Source: Actinomycetes bacterium | Lineage (GTDB): Bacteria; Actinomycetota; Acidimicrobiia; Spongiisociales; UBA5794 | Direction: 5' to 3' | Length of the DNA stretch: 8,230 nt | NCBI GenBank assembly: GCA_024275815.1 | Contig: JAJRYI010000261.1 | Span: 1 to 8,230 of the forward strand | In this document: positions 1-6,746 of the stretch, in pieces | How the letters are laid out: each line of letters begins with the position of its first letter | Position numbering within the stretch: the stretch's first letter is position 1 | Program-made: the position numbers and the translations under genes | Notes under the pieces: model-generated | The model's input: the letters and a program-made list of their open reading frames with translations, nothing else | Databases searched by the model: none | Told to the model about the DNA's origin: nothing

Positions 1-2039
1 GAATCGATGTCGATGTTCGGACCGCCGTAACGCAACGCGTTGGTCAGCAGGTTCCGAACGATCTGACGAACCCGCACGGGGTCCGCGAACGCCTCTACAG
101 GCCCATCGGCGACCGTCACAGACACACCCGCAGGGACGGTGAGATCACCCAGTACGTCATGCACGAGTTGCGACAGATCGATGATCTCGGGGAACACAGG
201 GACGGCAGCATCCTCGGATCGTGCTGCGATGAGCAGGTCCTCGACGAGAGCATCCATCTCCCTGCTCTCTTCTGCGATGACTTCGAGCAGCTCCCTCCGT
301 TCCGCGGTGGTGAACACCTCGTCGTAGGTGATGAGCTCTTCGGCCAGCCCGGCGACCGCTGTGAGCGGTGTCCGCAGCTCATGGCTCACGGATCCGATGA
401 GCTGATCCTTCGAGGCAAGGGATTGCTCGATCCTGGCTCGAGTTTGCGCCCGCTCGAAGAACGCGCCGAAGATGTCCGCGATCGTTCGTAGGAACGCGTG
501 GGTACGAGGCGTCCACGGATCGGATCCCTCTGATGCCACGAAGCCGACAGAGCCGAACCATCCGCCACCGACTTCGATGCCGGCGACGAGTCGCCGGTCG
601 TCGGACTCGTCGACCTCGACCGTGTCGCCGCGTTGAAGCTTGTCACGCACCCCCGGTGTCTCGGCGTACGGGTGGACATCACCCACCAGCGCACGCGGTC
701 GTGACCCCTTCGGAGTCCACACGGCGAGTACCTCAGCGACGGGTTCGCCGGATTCATCTGCCACGGTCCTCGTGACGACCACCTCATCGACGTTCGCAGC
801 AGTCCCTATGGCGTCGAGGGCAGGGGTGATATCGGTCGAGCTACCCGCGAGCAGTACGCGCGATGAACGAGCGAGTGCCTCCTCGAAACGCAGGCGCCCG
901 TCGAGAGATCCGATGAGAGAGTCGCGGACCTTCTCATCGTCCCGCCTCTGCCAGAACGCCGACGTGAGCCCCGCGAGAGTTCTCAGCAACACGAGATCAT
1001 CCGTCCGCCAGACCCGCCGACCATCGTGGTCGCCTGCACCGACGACACCTACCCCCTCACCGTTCTGGATGATCGGAATGTTCACCTCGACCTGCACCCC
1101 CGCTTCCCCCCCGCGATCCCCGGCAGTGCCACGCGCCTCCTCGACGCGGAACAAGAACGGTGCCCCTCCCTCGAGATGTGAGCGAGCGCCGGGCATCTCC
1201 GACCAGGGCACCTTCGCTGCTCGGTCGAGAGATGGGTGGACGTGGCTATCTGCAATCACCCGCTCGACGACGACGGCACACAATCCGAGCTCTGGGTCTT
1301 GCACGTTCCTTTCGATGAACACGACAGACACGTCGAGTGCTTCGCGAATGGGCTCGAGCGATCGAGCGATAGCAGCGGCATCGTCATCTGCGACCATGGC
1401 ACGAGATGCCCTTGCGATCGCGTCGGCGATCTCGATCCGGCGCCCGGTCGACTCACTGCCCTGTCTGGACACGATGACGAACTCCCGCACCATCGAGATC
1501 GTCGACATCCCGAACACCGCGACCACGATGATCCCCGCCACCAGGGTGTGCGTGCCGGTGTGATCCTGACCCAGATGAGAGAACGTTGAAACCGATGCGA
1601 TCGCTCCCACGGTGATCGCGTAGAGGCCGATCCACCACGACCGTACTGACCGACCGAGGACCGCAACGACGAGCACGAAGTACGCGACCATGACGCCGAT
1701 CGCTGCCGACGGGACACCGATGAGGACCATCGCAAAGCCGGTGAAGGAGATATCAGCGATGAGTGTCGGTCCGGTCGCTACACGCCGGGTCCGCAAGGCA
1801 AAAGTGGCGTCGACGACGAGGCCGAGGCCGAGCAACGAGATCACAGACATCGCCGGCCAGGCAAGCAAGAGCCAGCTCGTGATGGCAAGAACCACAGTGA
1901 TCAGGCCCGTCAAACGGCGCATCTCATGCCAGCGCCCTGTTACGGCCGCACGCGTCGACTGTGATGTGTGGGGACTGTCGAGATGTGAACGCGAAAGCGT
2001 GGCAGCCACAGCACTCCGGATGGTCGTTGGACTATCCAT
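1..2039 (-). CDS. Membrane sensor histidine kinase with two GAF-like domains (C-terminus cut by window edge)
   Basis: Translating the minus strand gives 679 uninterrupted codons running off base 1. Residues 1-39 are polar (Ser/Thr/Arg-rich). About residues 44-187 hold five or six hydrophobic membrane segments. Residues about 205-365 and 385-530 look like two tandem GAF-type sensory domains, each ending in the typical Trp-x-x-x-(D/H) ... LRT(L/I)A helix. A HisKA dimerisation domain follows, with the H-box SVSHELRTPL (predicted phospho-acceptor His553), and then the start of the HATPase domain with N-box RNLLTNALRYGG (Asn667). The ATP-lid G-boxes and any fused receiver lie outside the window, so whether it is classical or hybrid cannot be told. 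It should autophosphorylate and pass phosphate to an unseen response regulator; the signal is unknown. No good ribosome site precedes the ATG at 2039, so it may be translated by coupling to the upstream gene. GTG at 2009 (after CGGAG) and ATG at 1922, just before the first membrane helix, are alternative starts. Confidence 0.93.
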   Translation of the reverse strand, partial: MDSPTTIRSAVAATLSRSHLDSPHTSQSTRAAVTGRWHEMRRLTGLITVVLAITSWLLLAWPAMSVISLLGLGLVVDATFALRTRRVATGPTLIADISFTGFAMVLIGVPSAAIGVMVAYFVLVVAVLGRSVRSWWIGLYAITVGAIASVSTFSHLGQDHTGTHTLVAGIIVVAVFGMSTISMVREFVIVSRQGSESTGRRIEIADAIARASRAMVADDDAAAIARSLEPIREALDVSVVFIERNVQDPELGLCAVVVERVIADSHVHPSLDRAAKVPWSEMPGARSHLEGGAPFLFRVEEARGTAGDRGGEAGVQVEVNIPIIQNGEGVGVVGAGDHDGRRVWRTDDLVLLRTLAGLTSAFWQRRDDEKVRDSLIGSLDGRLRFEEALARSSRVLLAGSSTDITPALDAIGTAANVDEVVVTRTVADESGEPVAEVLAVWTPKGSRPRALVGDVHPYAETPGVRDKLQRGDTVEVDESDDRRLVAGIEVGGGWFGSVGFVASEGSDPWTPRTHAFLRTIADIFGAFFERAQTRARIEQSLASKDQLIGSVSHELRTPLTAVAGLAEELITYDEVFTTAERRELLEVIAEESREMDALVEDLLIAARSEDAAVPVFPEIIDLSQLVHDVLGDLTVPAGVSVTVADGPVEAFADPVRVRQIVRNLLTNALRYGGPNIDID

Positions 2040-2060
2040 CGGCGTGTCGTGAGGACGTGT

Positions 2061-3263
2061 TTAGCAGTTAGCCCAGTCCACGAAAGCGTTCGACCACAGC
2101 GGGACGGCGCCGCGTTGTGCGCACCGCTCCCGTAACTCGCGGTCGGTGGTCACGACGACGGTTCGCTCCTCGACGTTCTCGACGATCTCAACGATCTCGT
2201 CATCAGCCGTGCGATTCCGCGAGAACACGACGTCGACACCGCCGGTAGATCGAAACGACGACCGGCCCTCGGCGTCAGAGGAGTCGAACACGACGACCAC
2301 ATCCGATCGACAGGACGCAGCAAGTCGCTCGGCCTTCGCTACGACCGAGGCCCGCGCCGCGTGAGACGAGAAGTCCTGGTGCATGAACGTCGCAGACACG
2401 TTGTATCCGTCGATGATCACGAGAGATGGCTGCTGATCGATGACGGCCGAGAACGCCTCACGGGTGTCGGGTTGGATCCCACGAGGGATCGTGATCGGAC
2501 AGGGTGCGTCACCGACCAGGTTCACACGCCTGGCTTCGCGATACGGCCGTTGTATCCGCTCCACCGTGTCGAGCCAGGCTGCAAACGCCACGGGATCCTT
2601 CGGTGGCTGGGCGAGATGTACGTCTCGCGTTCCAGAGACGGGCGCACGGCGCCGGGCGGCTCGATCGACCGAACGGGCTATCCGTTCTTCTGCAACCTCG
2701 AGAGCGGCCTCGAGTTCATCGACGCGCTCGGCGAGGCCCCTCCTCTCGTGCTCCCCCGAGCGAACCTCGGCCTCGTACTTCCCGATCGTGCGCAGCAGCC
2801 CCGCTCGTGATGCTTCCTCTGCCTCCTGGCGTCGATGCAGAGCTACCTCGTGTTCTGATCGCAGGCGCGCCATCCTCTTCTTGGCCTCGGCCAGGCGTTC
2901 CTCGAGCGTCTCGATCCTCTCATGTGCCCCTGAGAGATCGCTCTCGAGGTCACGGAGCCGCGCGTCCTTGGATATCTCGACGACCTCGAGTTCGGCATCC
3001 TCTGGGTTCTCGAGGAAGTTCCTTCCGGTGGCATCATCGACCCCTTCTTCGTCCCAGCGAGTCCGCACTGCATCCCTGAACGCTTCGTTCTCTCGAACCT
3101 CTCGAAGGAGGGACTCTTGAAATGGAGGAGGCAGAGTCCGCGACGAGTTCTTCGCCACACGGCGAAGGCGCGCAGGGATCGAATCGGCGTCCCGATCCGC
3201 CAGTTCACGACGCGCAACAGCGATCACGTTGTTGAGAACCGACCGCTCCTGAGGACCCGTCAT
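2061..3263 (-). CDS. Coiled-coil protein with C-terminal NYN (PIN-like) nuclease domain
   Basis: From the ATG at 3263 this is a 400-residue protein. Residues about 1-75 form a helical N-terminal region with an 'ENEAFRDAVR' segment like that of actinobacterial NYN proteins. Residues about 95-205 are a highly charged Glu/Arg/Leu-rich coiled coil. Residues about 280-395 carry the NYN fold signatures: VIIDGYNV (Asp285), VVVVFDSSD (Asp327), SRNRTADDEIVEIV (Asp354/Asp355) and VVTTDRELR (Asp374). These acidic positions are where PIN/YacP-like nucleases bind metal, so the catalytic site looks complete. An RNA-cleaving role is inferred from the family and the substrate is unknown. There is no signal peptide or membrane segment, so it is probably cytoplasmic. 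The frame is open upstream to a TTG at 3320, but that would place 19 extra codons across the ilv promoter, so ATG 3263 is preferred; its ribosome site is weak. It is probably co-transcribed with the histidine kinase 21 bases downstream. Confidence 0.85.
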   Translation of the reverse strand: MTGPQERSVLNNVIAVARRELADRDADSIPARLRRVAKNSSRTLPPPFQESLLREVRENEAFRDAVRTRWDEEGVDDATGRNFLENPEDAELEVVEISKDARLRDLESDLSGAHERIETLEERLAEAKKRMARLRSEHEVALHRRQEAEEASRAGLLRTIGKYEAEVRSGEHERRGLAERVDELEAALEVAEERIARSVDRAARRRAPVSGTRDVHLAQPPKDPVAFAAWLDTVERIQRPYREARRVNLVGDAPCPITIPRGIQPDTREAFSAVIDQQPSLVIIDGYNVSATFMHQDFSSHAARASVVAKAERLAASCRSDVVVVFDSSDAEGRSSFRSTGGVDVVFSRNRTADDEIVEIVENVEERTVVVTTDRELRERCAQRGAVPLWSNAFVDWANC

Positions 3264-3296
3264 CGGTTCGATCTCGTGTCCAACGATGCTGTCATC

Positions 3297-3324
3297 TTGA
3301 CATGAAAGCACATGGTGCAATACT
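3297..3324 (+). promoter_or_regulatory. Probable sigma70-type promoter of the ilv operon
   Basis: A perfect TTGACA (-35, 3297-3302) is followed after 16 bases by AATACT (-10, 3319-3324; four of six consensus matches). The -10 is preceded by TG one base upstream (3316-3317), an extended -10 arrangement. The start of transcription should be near 3331, giving a leader RNA of about 135 bases before ilvB that contains the leader ORF and both hairpins. The fit of position and spacing to the downstream leader makes this stronger than a chance match. The true start site is inferred. Confidence 0.7.
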
Positions 3325-3354
3325 TGCGTGCAGCCCCATAGGGCGGACCATCAA

Positions 3355-3393
3355 ATGAACACACCACTCAACGTCGTACTCATTCTTATATAG
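3355..3393 (+). CDS. ilv operon leader peptide, MNTPLNVVLILI
   Basis: ATG at 3355 opens a 12-codon ORF ending in TAG at 3391-3393. Seven of the twelve residues are branched-chain (Leu5, Val7, Val8, Leu9, Ile10, Leu11, Ile12), and the last six codons are GTC GTA CTC ATT CTT ATA. Several of these (GTA, ATT, CTT, ATA) are uncommon in the neighbouring GC-rich genes, where GTC, ATC and CTC dominate; this would make translation more sensitive to the charging of minor tRNAs. The purine-rich AGGGCGG ends 8 bases before the ATG. The stop codon's last base is the first base of the downstream hairpin, so a terminating ribosome would cover that stem. The peptide itself probably has no function; its translation is the sensor. 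Confidence 0.85.
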   Translation: MNTPLNVVLILI

Positions 3394-3417
3394 GCGCATC
3401 AGACCAAGCGATGCGCC
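3393..3417 (+). promoter_or_regulatory. Leader hairpin starting at the leader-peptide stop codon
   Basis: GGCGCATC (3393-3400) and GATGCGCC (3410-3417) form a perfect 8-bp stem with a 9-base loop, starting at the final base of the leader TAG. A ribosome finishing the leader peptide would mask the 5' arm, while one stalled early in the Val/Leu/Ile codons would leave it free. It may be the pause or anti-attenuator stem; the role is inferred from position. Confidence 0.75.
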
Positions 3418-3418
3418 C

Positions 3419-3449
3419 AACCCTCCGTGTCCCGGAGGGTTTCGTGTTT
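3419..3449 (+). terminator. Attenuator: terminator-like hairpin upstream of ilvB
   Basis: AACCCTCC (3419-3426) and GGAGGGTT (3434-3441) form a perfect 8-bp stem with a 7-base loop (GTGTCCC). A T-rich but interrupted tail, TCGTGTTT (3442-3449), follows. It lies one base after the previous hairpin and before the ilvB ribosome site, where an attenuator terminator is expected. A weaker outer extension, GCGC 3413-3416 with GTGT 3444-3447 (two G-C and two G-U pairs across an internal loop), would overlap the 3' arm of the first hairpin. The imperfect T tract makes termination efficiency uncertain. Confidence 0.7.
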
Positions 3450-3451
3450 CC

Positions 3452-3458
3452 GGAGAAG
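3452..3458 (+). promoter_or_regulatory. ilvB ribosome-binding site
   Basis: GGAGAAG sits 7 bases before the ATG at 3466. It decides the ilvB start: the frame is open further upstream to a GTG at 3427, but that codon lies in the loop of the terminator hairpin and would add 13 Arg-rich residues unlike the family's N-terminus. Confidence 0.8.
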
Positions 3459-3465
3459 ACAAACC

Positions 3466-5181
3466 ATGAGCGAGCAACTCACAGGCGCAGACATCCTCAT
3501 ACGGGCTCTCGAGCACGAGGACGTAGAGATCATCTTCGGCGTGCCCGGAGGAGCGATCTTGCGCGCGTACGACTCGCTGTACGACAGTTCCATCCGCCAC
3601 GTTCTCGCCCGCCACGAGCAGGGTGGTGGTCACATGGCTGCGGGGTACGCCCACGCAACGGGCCGGGTCGGTGTGACCTTCGCCACATCGGGTCCCGGGG
3701 CGACGAATCTGATCACACCGCTCGCCGATGCCTACATGGACTCGATCCCGGTCGTGGCGATCACCGGCCAGGTCGGTTCCCGCTCGATCGGCCTCGACGC
3801 CTTCCAGGAAGCCCATACATGGGGAATCTCCATGCCCGCCACGAAGCACAACTACCTCGTCACCCAGGTCGACGAGATCGCCTCGACGATCCGCGAGGCG
3901 TTCCACATCGCGTCTACCGGAAGACCGGGACCCGTGCTCGTCGATATCACCAAGGATGCGCTCATCGGCAAGGCACCCTGGCGAGGCCCGGGACAACTCG
4001 ATCTTCCCGGATACAAGCCTTCGGTGAAGGGTCATCCACGTCAGGTCACTTCTGCCATAGAGATGATCCTGGGATCGCAACGGCCCGTCCTGTACGCAGG
4101 GGGCGGCATCATCCGTGCCGGTGCGAGCGAGGAACTCCTCGCGTTCGCCACCCAACAGAATCTGCCGGTCGTCACGACACTCATGGCGAGAGGTGCGATC
4201 CCGGACTCGAACCCGTTGACACTCGGTATGTCCGGCATGCACGGCACGTACACGGCTTCCACGGCGATGCAACGCTCCGACCTGCTCGTCACGATCGGTG
4301 CCCGCTTCGACGACCGCGTCACCGGGGACCCTGCACTCTTTGCACCGGAAGCCAAGGTGATCCACGTCGACGTCGACCCAGCCGAGATCGGCAAGATCCG
4401 GAACGCCGACATCCCGATCGTCGGAGATGCCAAGGCCGTCCTCGGGCAGTTGATCGAGGCAGGAGAGCGTGCTCTCGAGGGCGCACCCGCCCCGGAACGT
4501 TCCGAGTGGTTCTCGACGATCGCTGCTTGGCAGAGGGACTTCCCTCTCGCCTACGACCAGCAACCTGACCGCCCGATACTCCAGCAGTACGTCATCGACG
4601 AACTCTCCAAGCGCACCGATGCCGACACGATCGTGATCGCCGGCGTTGGTCAGCATCAGATGTGGGCTTCCCAGTTCTGGGGGTTCGAGAAGCCCAACAC
4701 CTGGATCAACTCCGGTGGCCTTGGAACCATGGGGTTCGCCGTTCCGGCTGCGATCGGGGCGCAGGCAGGTATGCCGGACACGACCGTCATCGCCATCGAC
4801 GGCGATGGCTGCTTCCAGATGACGTTCCAGGAACTCATCACTGCTGCGGTCGAGAAGATCCCCGTCAAGATCGCTGTCATGAACAACGCCAACCTCGGCA
4901 TGGTCCGACAGTGGCAGAAGATCTTCTATGACAACCGGTACAGCGCAACAGAGTTGTCCTCGTCGATTCCCAACATCGTGATGCTCGCTGAGGCGCTCGG
5001 TTGTGCCGGTTTGCGTGCCGAGTCACCTGAGGAGGTCGTACCGACCATCGAGAAGGCGTTGGCGATCAACGACCGCCCCGTCGTCATGGAGTTCGTGTGT
5101 GACCCGGACGCGATGGTGTTCCCGATGATCAAAGCGGGAGGATCGAACGACGAGATCCTCATGGGACCGGAGGATCTCTGA
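3466..5181 (+). CDS. ilvB: Acetolactate (acetohydroxyacid) synthase, large catalytic subunit
   Basis: This 571-residue protein has the usual length for the family. It uses thiamine diphosphate (ThDP), Mg2+ and FAD to condense two pyruvates to 2-acetolactate, or pyruvate plus 2-oxobutyrate to 2-aceto-2-hydroxybutyrate, the committed step of Val/Leu/Ile synthesis. The N-terminal ThDP domain (about 5-170) carries the catalytic glutamate in RHEQGGGH (Glu51) and the ATSGPGATNLITPLADA block. The central domain (about 195-335) includes IGARFDDRVTGDP (278-289). The C-terminal ThDP domain (about 385-540) has GVGQHQMW, SGGLGTMGFA, the GDG metal/ThDP motif (446-448) with NN at 473-474, and LGMVRQWQ (Trp483, the herbicide-site tryptophan). 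Some normally conserved positions differ: GQVGSRSIGLDAFQEAHTWG has Leu110 where Thr, and His117 where Asp, is usual. It needs the IlvN regulatory subunit, whose gene overlaps its stop codon by one base. Confidence 0.97.
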   Translation: MSEQLTGADILIRALEHEDVEIIFGVPGGAILRAYDSLYDSSIRHVLARHEQGGGHMAAGYAHATGRVGVTFATSGPGATNLITPLADAYMDSIPVVAITGQVGSRSIGLDAFQEAHTWGISMPATKHNYLVTQVDEIASTIREAFHIASTGRPGPVLVDITKDALIGKAPWRGPGQLDLPGYKPSVKGHPRQVTSAIEMILGSQRPVLYAGGGIIRAGASEELLAFATQQNLPVVTTLMARGAIPDSNPLTLGMSGMHGTYTASTAMQRSDLLVTIGARFDDRVTGDPALFAPEAKVIHVDVDPAEIGKIRNADIPIVGDAKAVLGQLIEAGERALEGAPAPERSEWFSTIAAWQRDFPLAYDQQPDRPILQQYVIDELSKRTDADTIVIAGVGQHQMWASQFWGFEKPNTWINSGGLGTMGFAVPAAIGAQAGMPDTTVIAIDGDGCFQMTFQELITAAVEKIPVKIAVMNNANLGMVRQWQKIFYDNRYSATELSSSIPNIVMLAEALGCAGLRAESPEEVVPTIEKALAINDRPVVMEFVCDPDAMVFPMIKAGGSNDEILMGPEDL

Positions 5182-5684
5182 TGCAGCACGTCATCTCAGT
5201 CACCGTCGAGAACAAGCCCGGTGTGCTCGCCAGGGTGTCCTCCATGTTCGCGAGGAGGGACTTCAACATCCACTCCCTCACCGTCGGACCGACCGAGGAT
5301 CCCAAGCGGTCACGCATGACGGTCGTCGTCGACGGCCCCGAGATGGAGCAGATCGTCAAGCAGCTCTACAAGCTGATCCACACGCTCAAGGTCGTCGAGC
5401 ACGTCCCCGGCGAAGCCGTCGAACGAGAGATCATGCTGGTGAGAGTCAACGCAGAGGCACAGCGTCGGGGCGAGATCCTCGACGCAGCGACGATCTTCGA
5501 GGCCAAGGCGGTCGACGTCGGGGCCCAGACGATCACCTTCGAGGTCGTGGGTGAACCTTCACGTCTTGCCGACTTCCTCGAGATCATGAAGACCTACGGG
5601 ATCGTCAGCCTCGTCAAGTCCGGCCGAATCGTTCTCGCAAAAGACACCAAATCGGCAACGAAGAAACAACGGAAATCGGCGTAG
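5181..5684 (+). CDS. ilvN: Acetolactate synthase, small regulatory subunit
   Basis: This 167-residue protein is the full length for the actinobacterial-type small subunit (also named IlvH). An N-terminal ACT domain (about 1-75) begins MQHVISVTVENKPGVLARV and contains Asn11, Gly14 and Asn29 in the valine-binding loop region. A C-terminal domain (about 80-158) with REIMLVRV and the VVGEPSRLADFLEIM segment resembles the activating half of the family. A lysine-rich tail (about 155-167) is probably disordered. It binds the large subunit, raises its activity and, by family knowledge, confers feedback inhibition by valine. The ATG at 5181 overlaps the ilvB TGA by one base and is preceded by a strong GGAGG (5169-5173) at 7-base spacing inside the end of ilvB, so the two subunits should be made in coupled amounts. 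Confidence 0.96.
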   Translation: MQHVISVTVENKPGVLARVSSMFARRDFNIHSLTVGPTEDPKRSRMTVVVDGPEMEQIVKQLYKLIHTLKVVEHVPGEAVEREIMLVRVNAEAQRRGEILDAATIFEAKAVDVGAQTITFEVVGEPSRLADFLEIMKTYGIVSLVKSGRIVLAKDTKSATKKQRKSA

Positions 5685-5696
5685 GGAGCCACCACT

Positions 5697-6710
5697 ATGA
5701 CAACGATGTACTACGAAGCAGACGCCGACCCGGGATTCATCACACGCCGCAAGGTCGCCGTTCTCGGTTTCGGAAGCCAGGGTCACGCCCATGCCCTCAA
5801 CCTGAAAGACTCCGGTGTCGACGTCGTCGTCGGGCTACGCGACGGGTCGCCGCGTTTCCAGGCTGCCTCCGATGCAGGTCTCAAGGTCGTGGACCCTGCC
5901 ACAGCCGTCGAGTGGGCGGATGTCATCATGGTTCTCGTCCCCGATCAGGTGCAACCGACCGTCTACGAGCAGGTCATCGCCCCGAACCTCAGCTCCGGTG
6001 ACGCCTTGTTGTTCGCTCACGGGTTCTCCATCCACTTCGGGTTCATCACTCCCCCACCCGACGTCGATGTCGCGATGGTCGCTCCCAAGGGCCCGGGCCA
6101 TCTCGTGCGGAGACAGTTCGTCGAGGGATCGGGTGTCCCGACGCTGCTTGCGATCCATCAGGATGCGACCGGGGATGCCAAGCGGCTCGGCCTGTCGTAC
6201 GCTCACGGCATCGGCGGAACACGTGGCGGCGTGATCGAGACGACGTTCGACGCCGAGACCGAGACCGACCTCTTCGGTGAACAGGTCATCCTCTGTGGTG
6301 GCGTCGATTCGCTCATCCAGGCAGCCTTCGAAACCCTCACTGAAGCCGGCTATGAACCAGAGATGGCCTACTTCGAGGTGCTCCACGAACTCAAGCTGAT
6401 CGTCGACCTGCTGTGGGAGGGCGGCATCGAGTGGATGCGCCACTCCATCTCAGATACCGCCGAGTACGGTGACGTCACCAGGGGACCACGCATCATCACC
6501 GCCGATACCAAGGCGGAGATGAAGAAGATCCTCTCCGAGATCCAATCTGGCGAGTTCGCCCGCGAGTGGATGGACGAGTACGCACAGGGTGCACCGAAGC
6601 TTGCTGCAGCTCGCGAGGCCATCGCTGTGCACCCCGTCGAGACCACGGGCAGGGAGCTGCGTGACATGATGACGTTCCTCATCCCCAAAACGCCACAAGA
6701 CGATGTATAG
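5697..6710 (+). CDS. ilvC: Ketol-acid reductoisomerase (class I, short form)
   Basis: This 337-residue protein has the length of the class I enzyme. It isomerises and reduces acetolactate or acetohydroxybutyrate to the dihydroxy acids, using Mg2+ and a nicotinamide cofactor. The N-terminal Rossmann domain has GFGSQG (24-29), followed by the cofactor-specificity loop GLRDGSPRF (46-54). Catalytic and metal-binding residues match the family: His108 in FAHGF, Lys131 in APKGPGH, Asp191 and Glu195 in TDLFGEQ, Glu227 and Glu231 in YFEVLHE, and Ser252 in SISDTAEYG. The C-terminal helical domain is complete. In the specificity loop Arg53 stands where many NADPH enzymes have a second serine. The gene starts 12 bases after ilvN, with GGGAG (5684-5688) 8 bases before the ATG. 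A second Met at codon 4 is a less likely start. Confidence 0.97.
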   Translation: MTTMYYEADADPGFITRRKVAVLGFGSQGHAHALNLKDSGVDVVVGLRDGSPRFQAASDAGLKVVDPATAVEWADVIMVLVPDQVQPTVYEQVIAPNLSSGDALLFAHGFSIHFGFITPPPDVDVAMVAPKGPGHLVRRQFVEGSGVPTLLAIHQDATGDAKRLGLSYAHGIGGTRGGVIETTFDAETETDLFGEQVILCGGVDSLIQAAFETLTEAGYEPEMAYFEVLHELKLIVDLLWEGGIEWMRHSISDTAEYGDVTRGPRIITADTKAEMKKILSEIQSGEFAREWMDEYAQGAPKLAAAREAIAVHPVETTGRELRDMMTFLIPKTPQDDV

Positions 6711-6718
6711 CTCTGTCG

Positions 6719-6731
6719 CCTCCGCCGGAGG
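6719..6731 (+). other. Small hairpin just after ilvC
   Basis: CCTCC (6719-6723) and GGAGG (6727-6731) form a 5-bp stem with a 3-base loop, nine bases past the ilvC stop. There is no T tract, so it is not a convincing terminator. It may act with the stronger hairpin 15 bases further on, or be incidental in GC-rich DNA. Confidence 0.4.
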
Positions 6732-6746
6732 GATCACCCGACTTCA

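Larger units (their letters stand above)
3331..3465 (+). promoter_or_regulatory. Branched-chain amino acid attenuator leader of the ilv operon
   Basis: The predicted 5' leader of the ilvB transcript contains, in order: a ribosome site (AGGGCGG, about 3340-3346), a 12-codon ORF (3355-3393) ending in six branched-chain codons, a perfect 8-bp hairpin (3393-3417), a terminator-like hairpin (3419-3441), and the ilvB ribosome site (3452-3458). Ribosome-mediated attenuation by such a leader peptide is established for ilvBNC of Corynebacterium glutamicum and for enterobacterial ilv and leu operons. By analogy, scarce charged Val-, Leu- or Ile-tRNA should stall the ribosome in the leader and raise readthrough into ilvB. 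The two strong hairpins are adjacent rather than mutually exclusive, so the antiterminator form is not obvious from the sequence. Confidence 0.8.

Noticed and set aside
640..1563. 307-codon open frame on the plus strand opposite the histidine kinase
   Set aside because: Its product is Ser/Arg/Thr-rich without domains, and the opposite strand encodes a clear GAF-GAF-HisKA protein. It is an antisense shadow.
3264..3320. TTG-initiated N-terminal extension of the NYN protein
   Set aside because: It would add 19 residues encoded across the ilv -35 element and start at a TTG without a good ribosome site. The ATG at 3263 gives an N-terminus closer to related proteins.
3341..3433. Long-range pairing of GGGCGGA (3341-3347) with TCCG and CCC in the terminator (3424-3433) as an antiterminator
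   Set aside because: It needs a 3-base bulge and uses the leader's own ribosome site, which would be occupied during translation. It is too weak to call.
3292..4656. 454-codon open frame on the minus strand opposite ilvB
   Set aside because: It lies antisense to the strongly conserved ilvB coding sequence. Its product is a charged, low-complexity string without a recognisable domain, and it crosses the ilv leader. This is typical of shadow frames in GC-rich genes.
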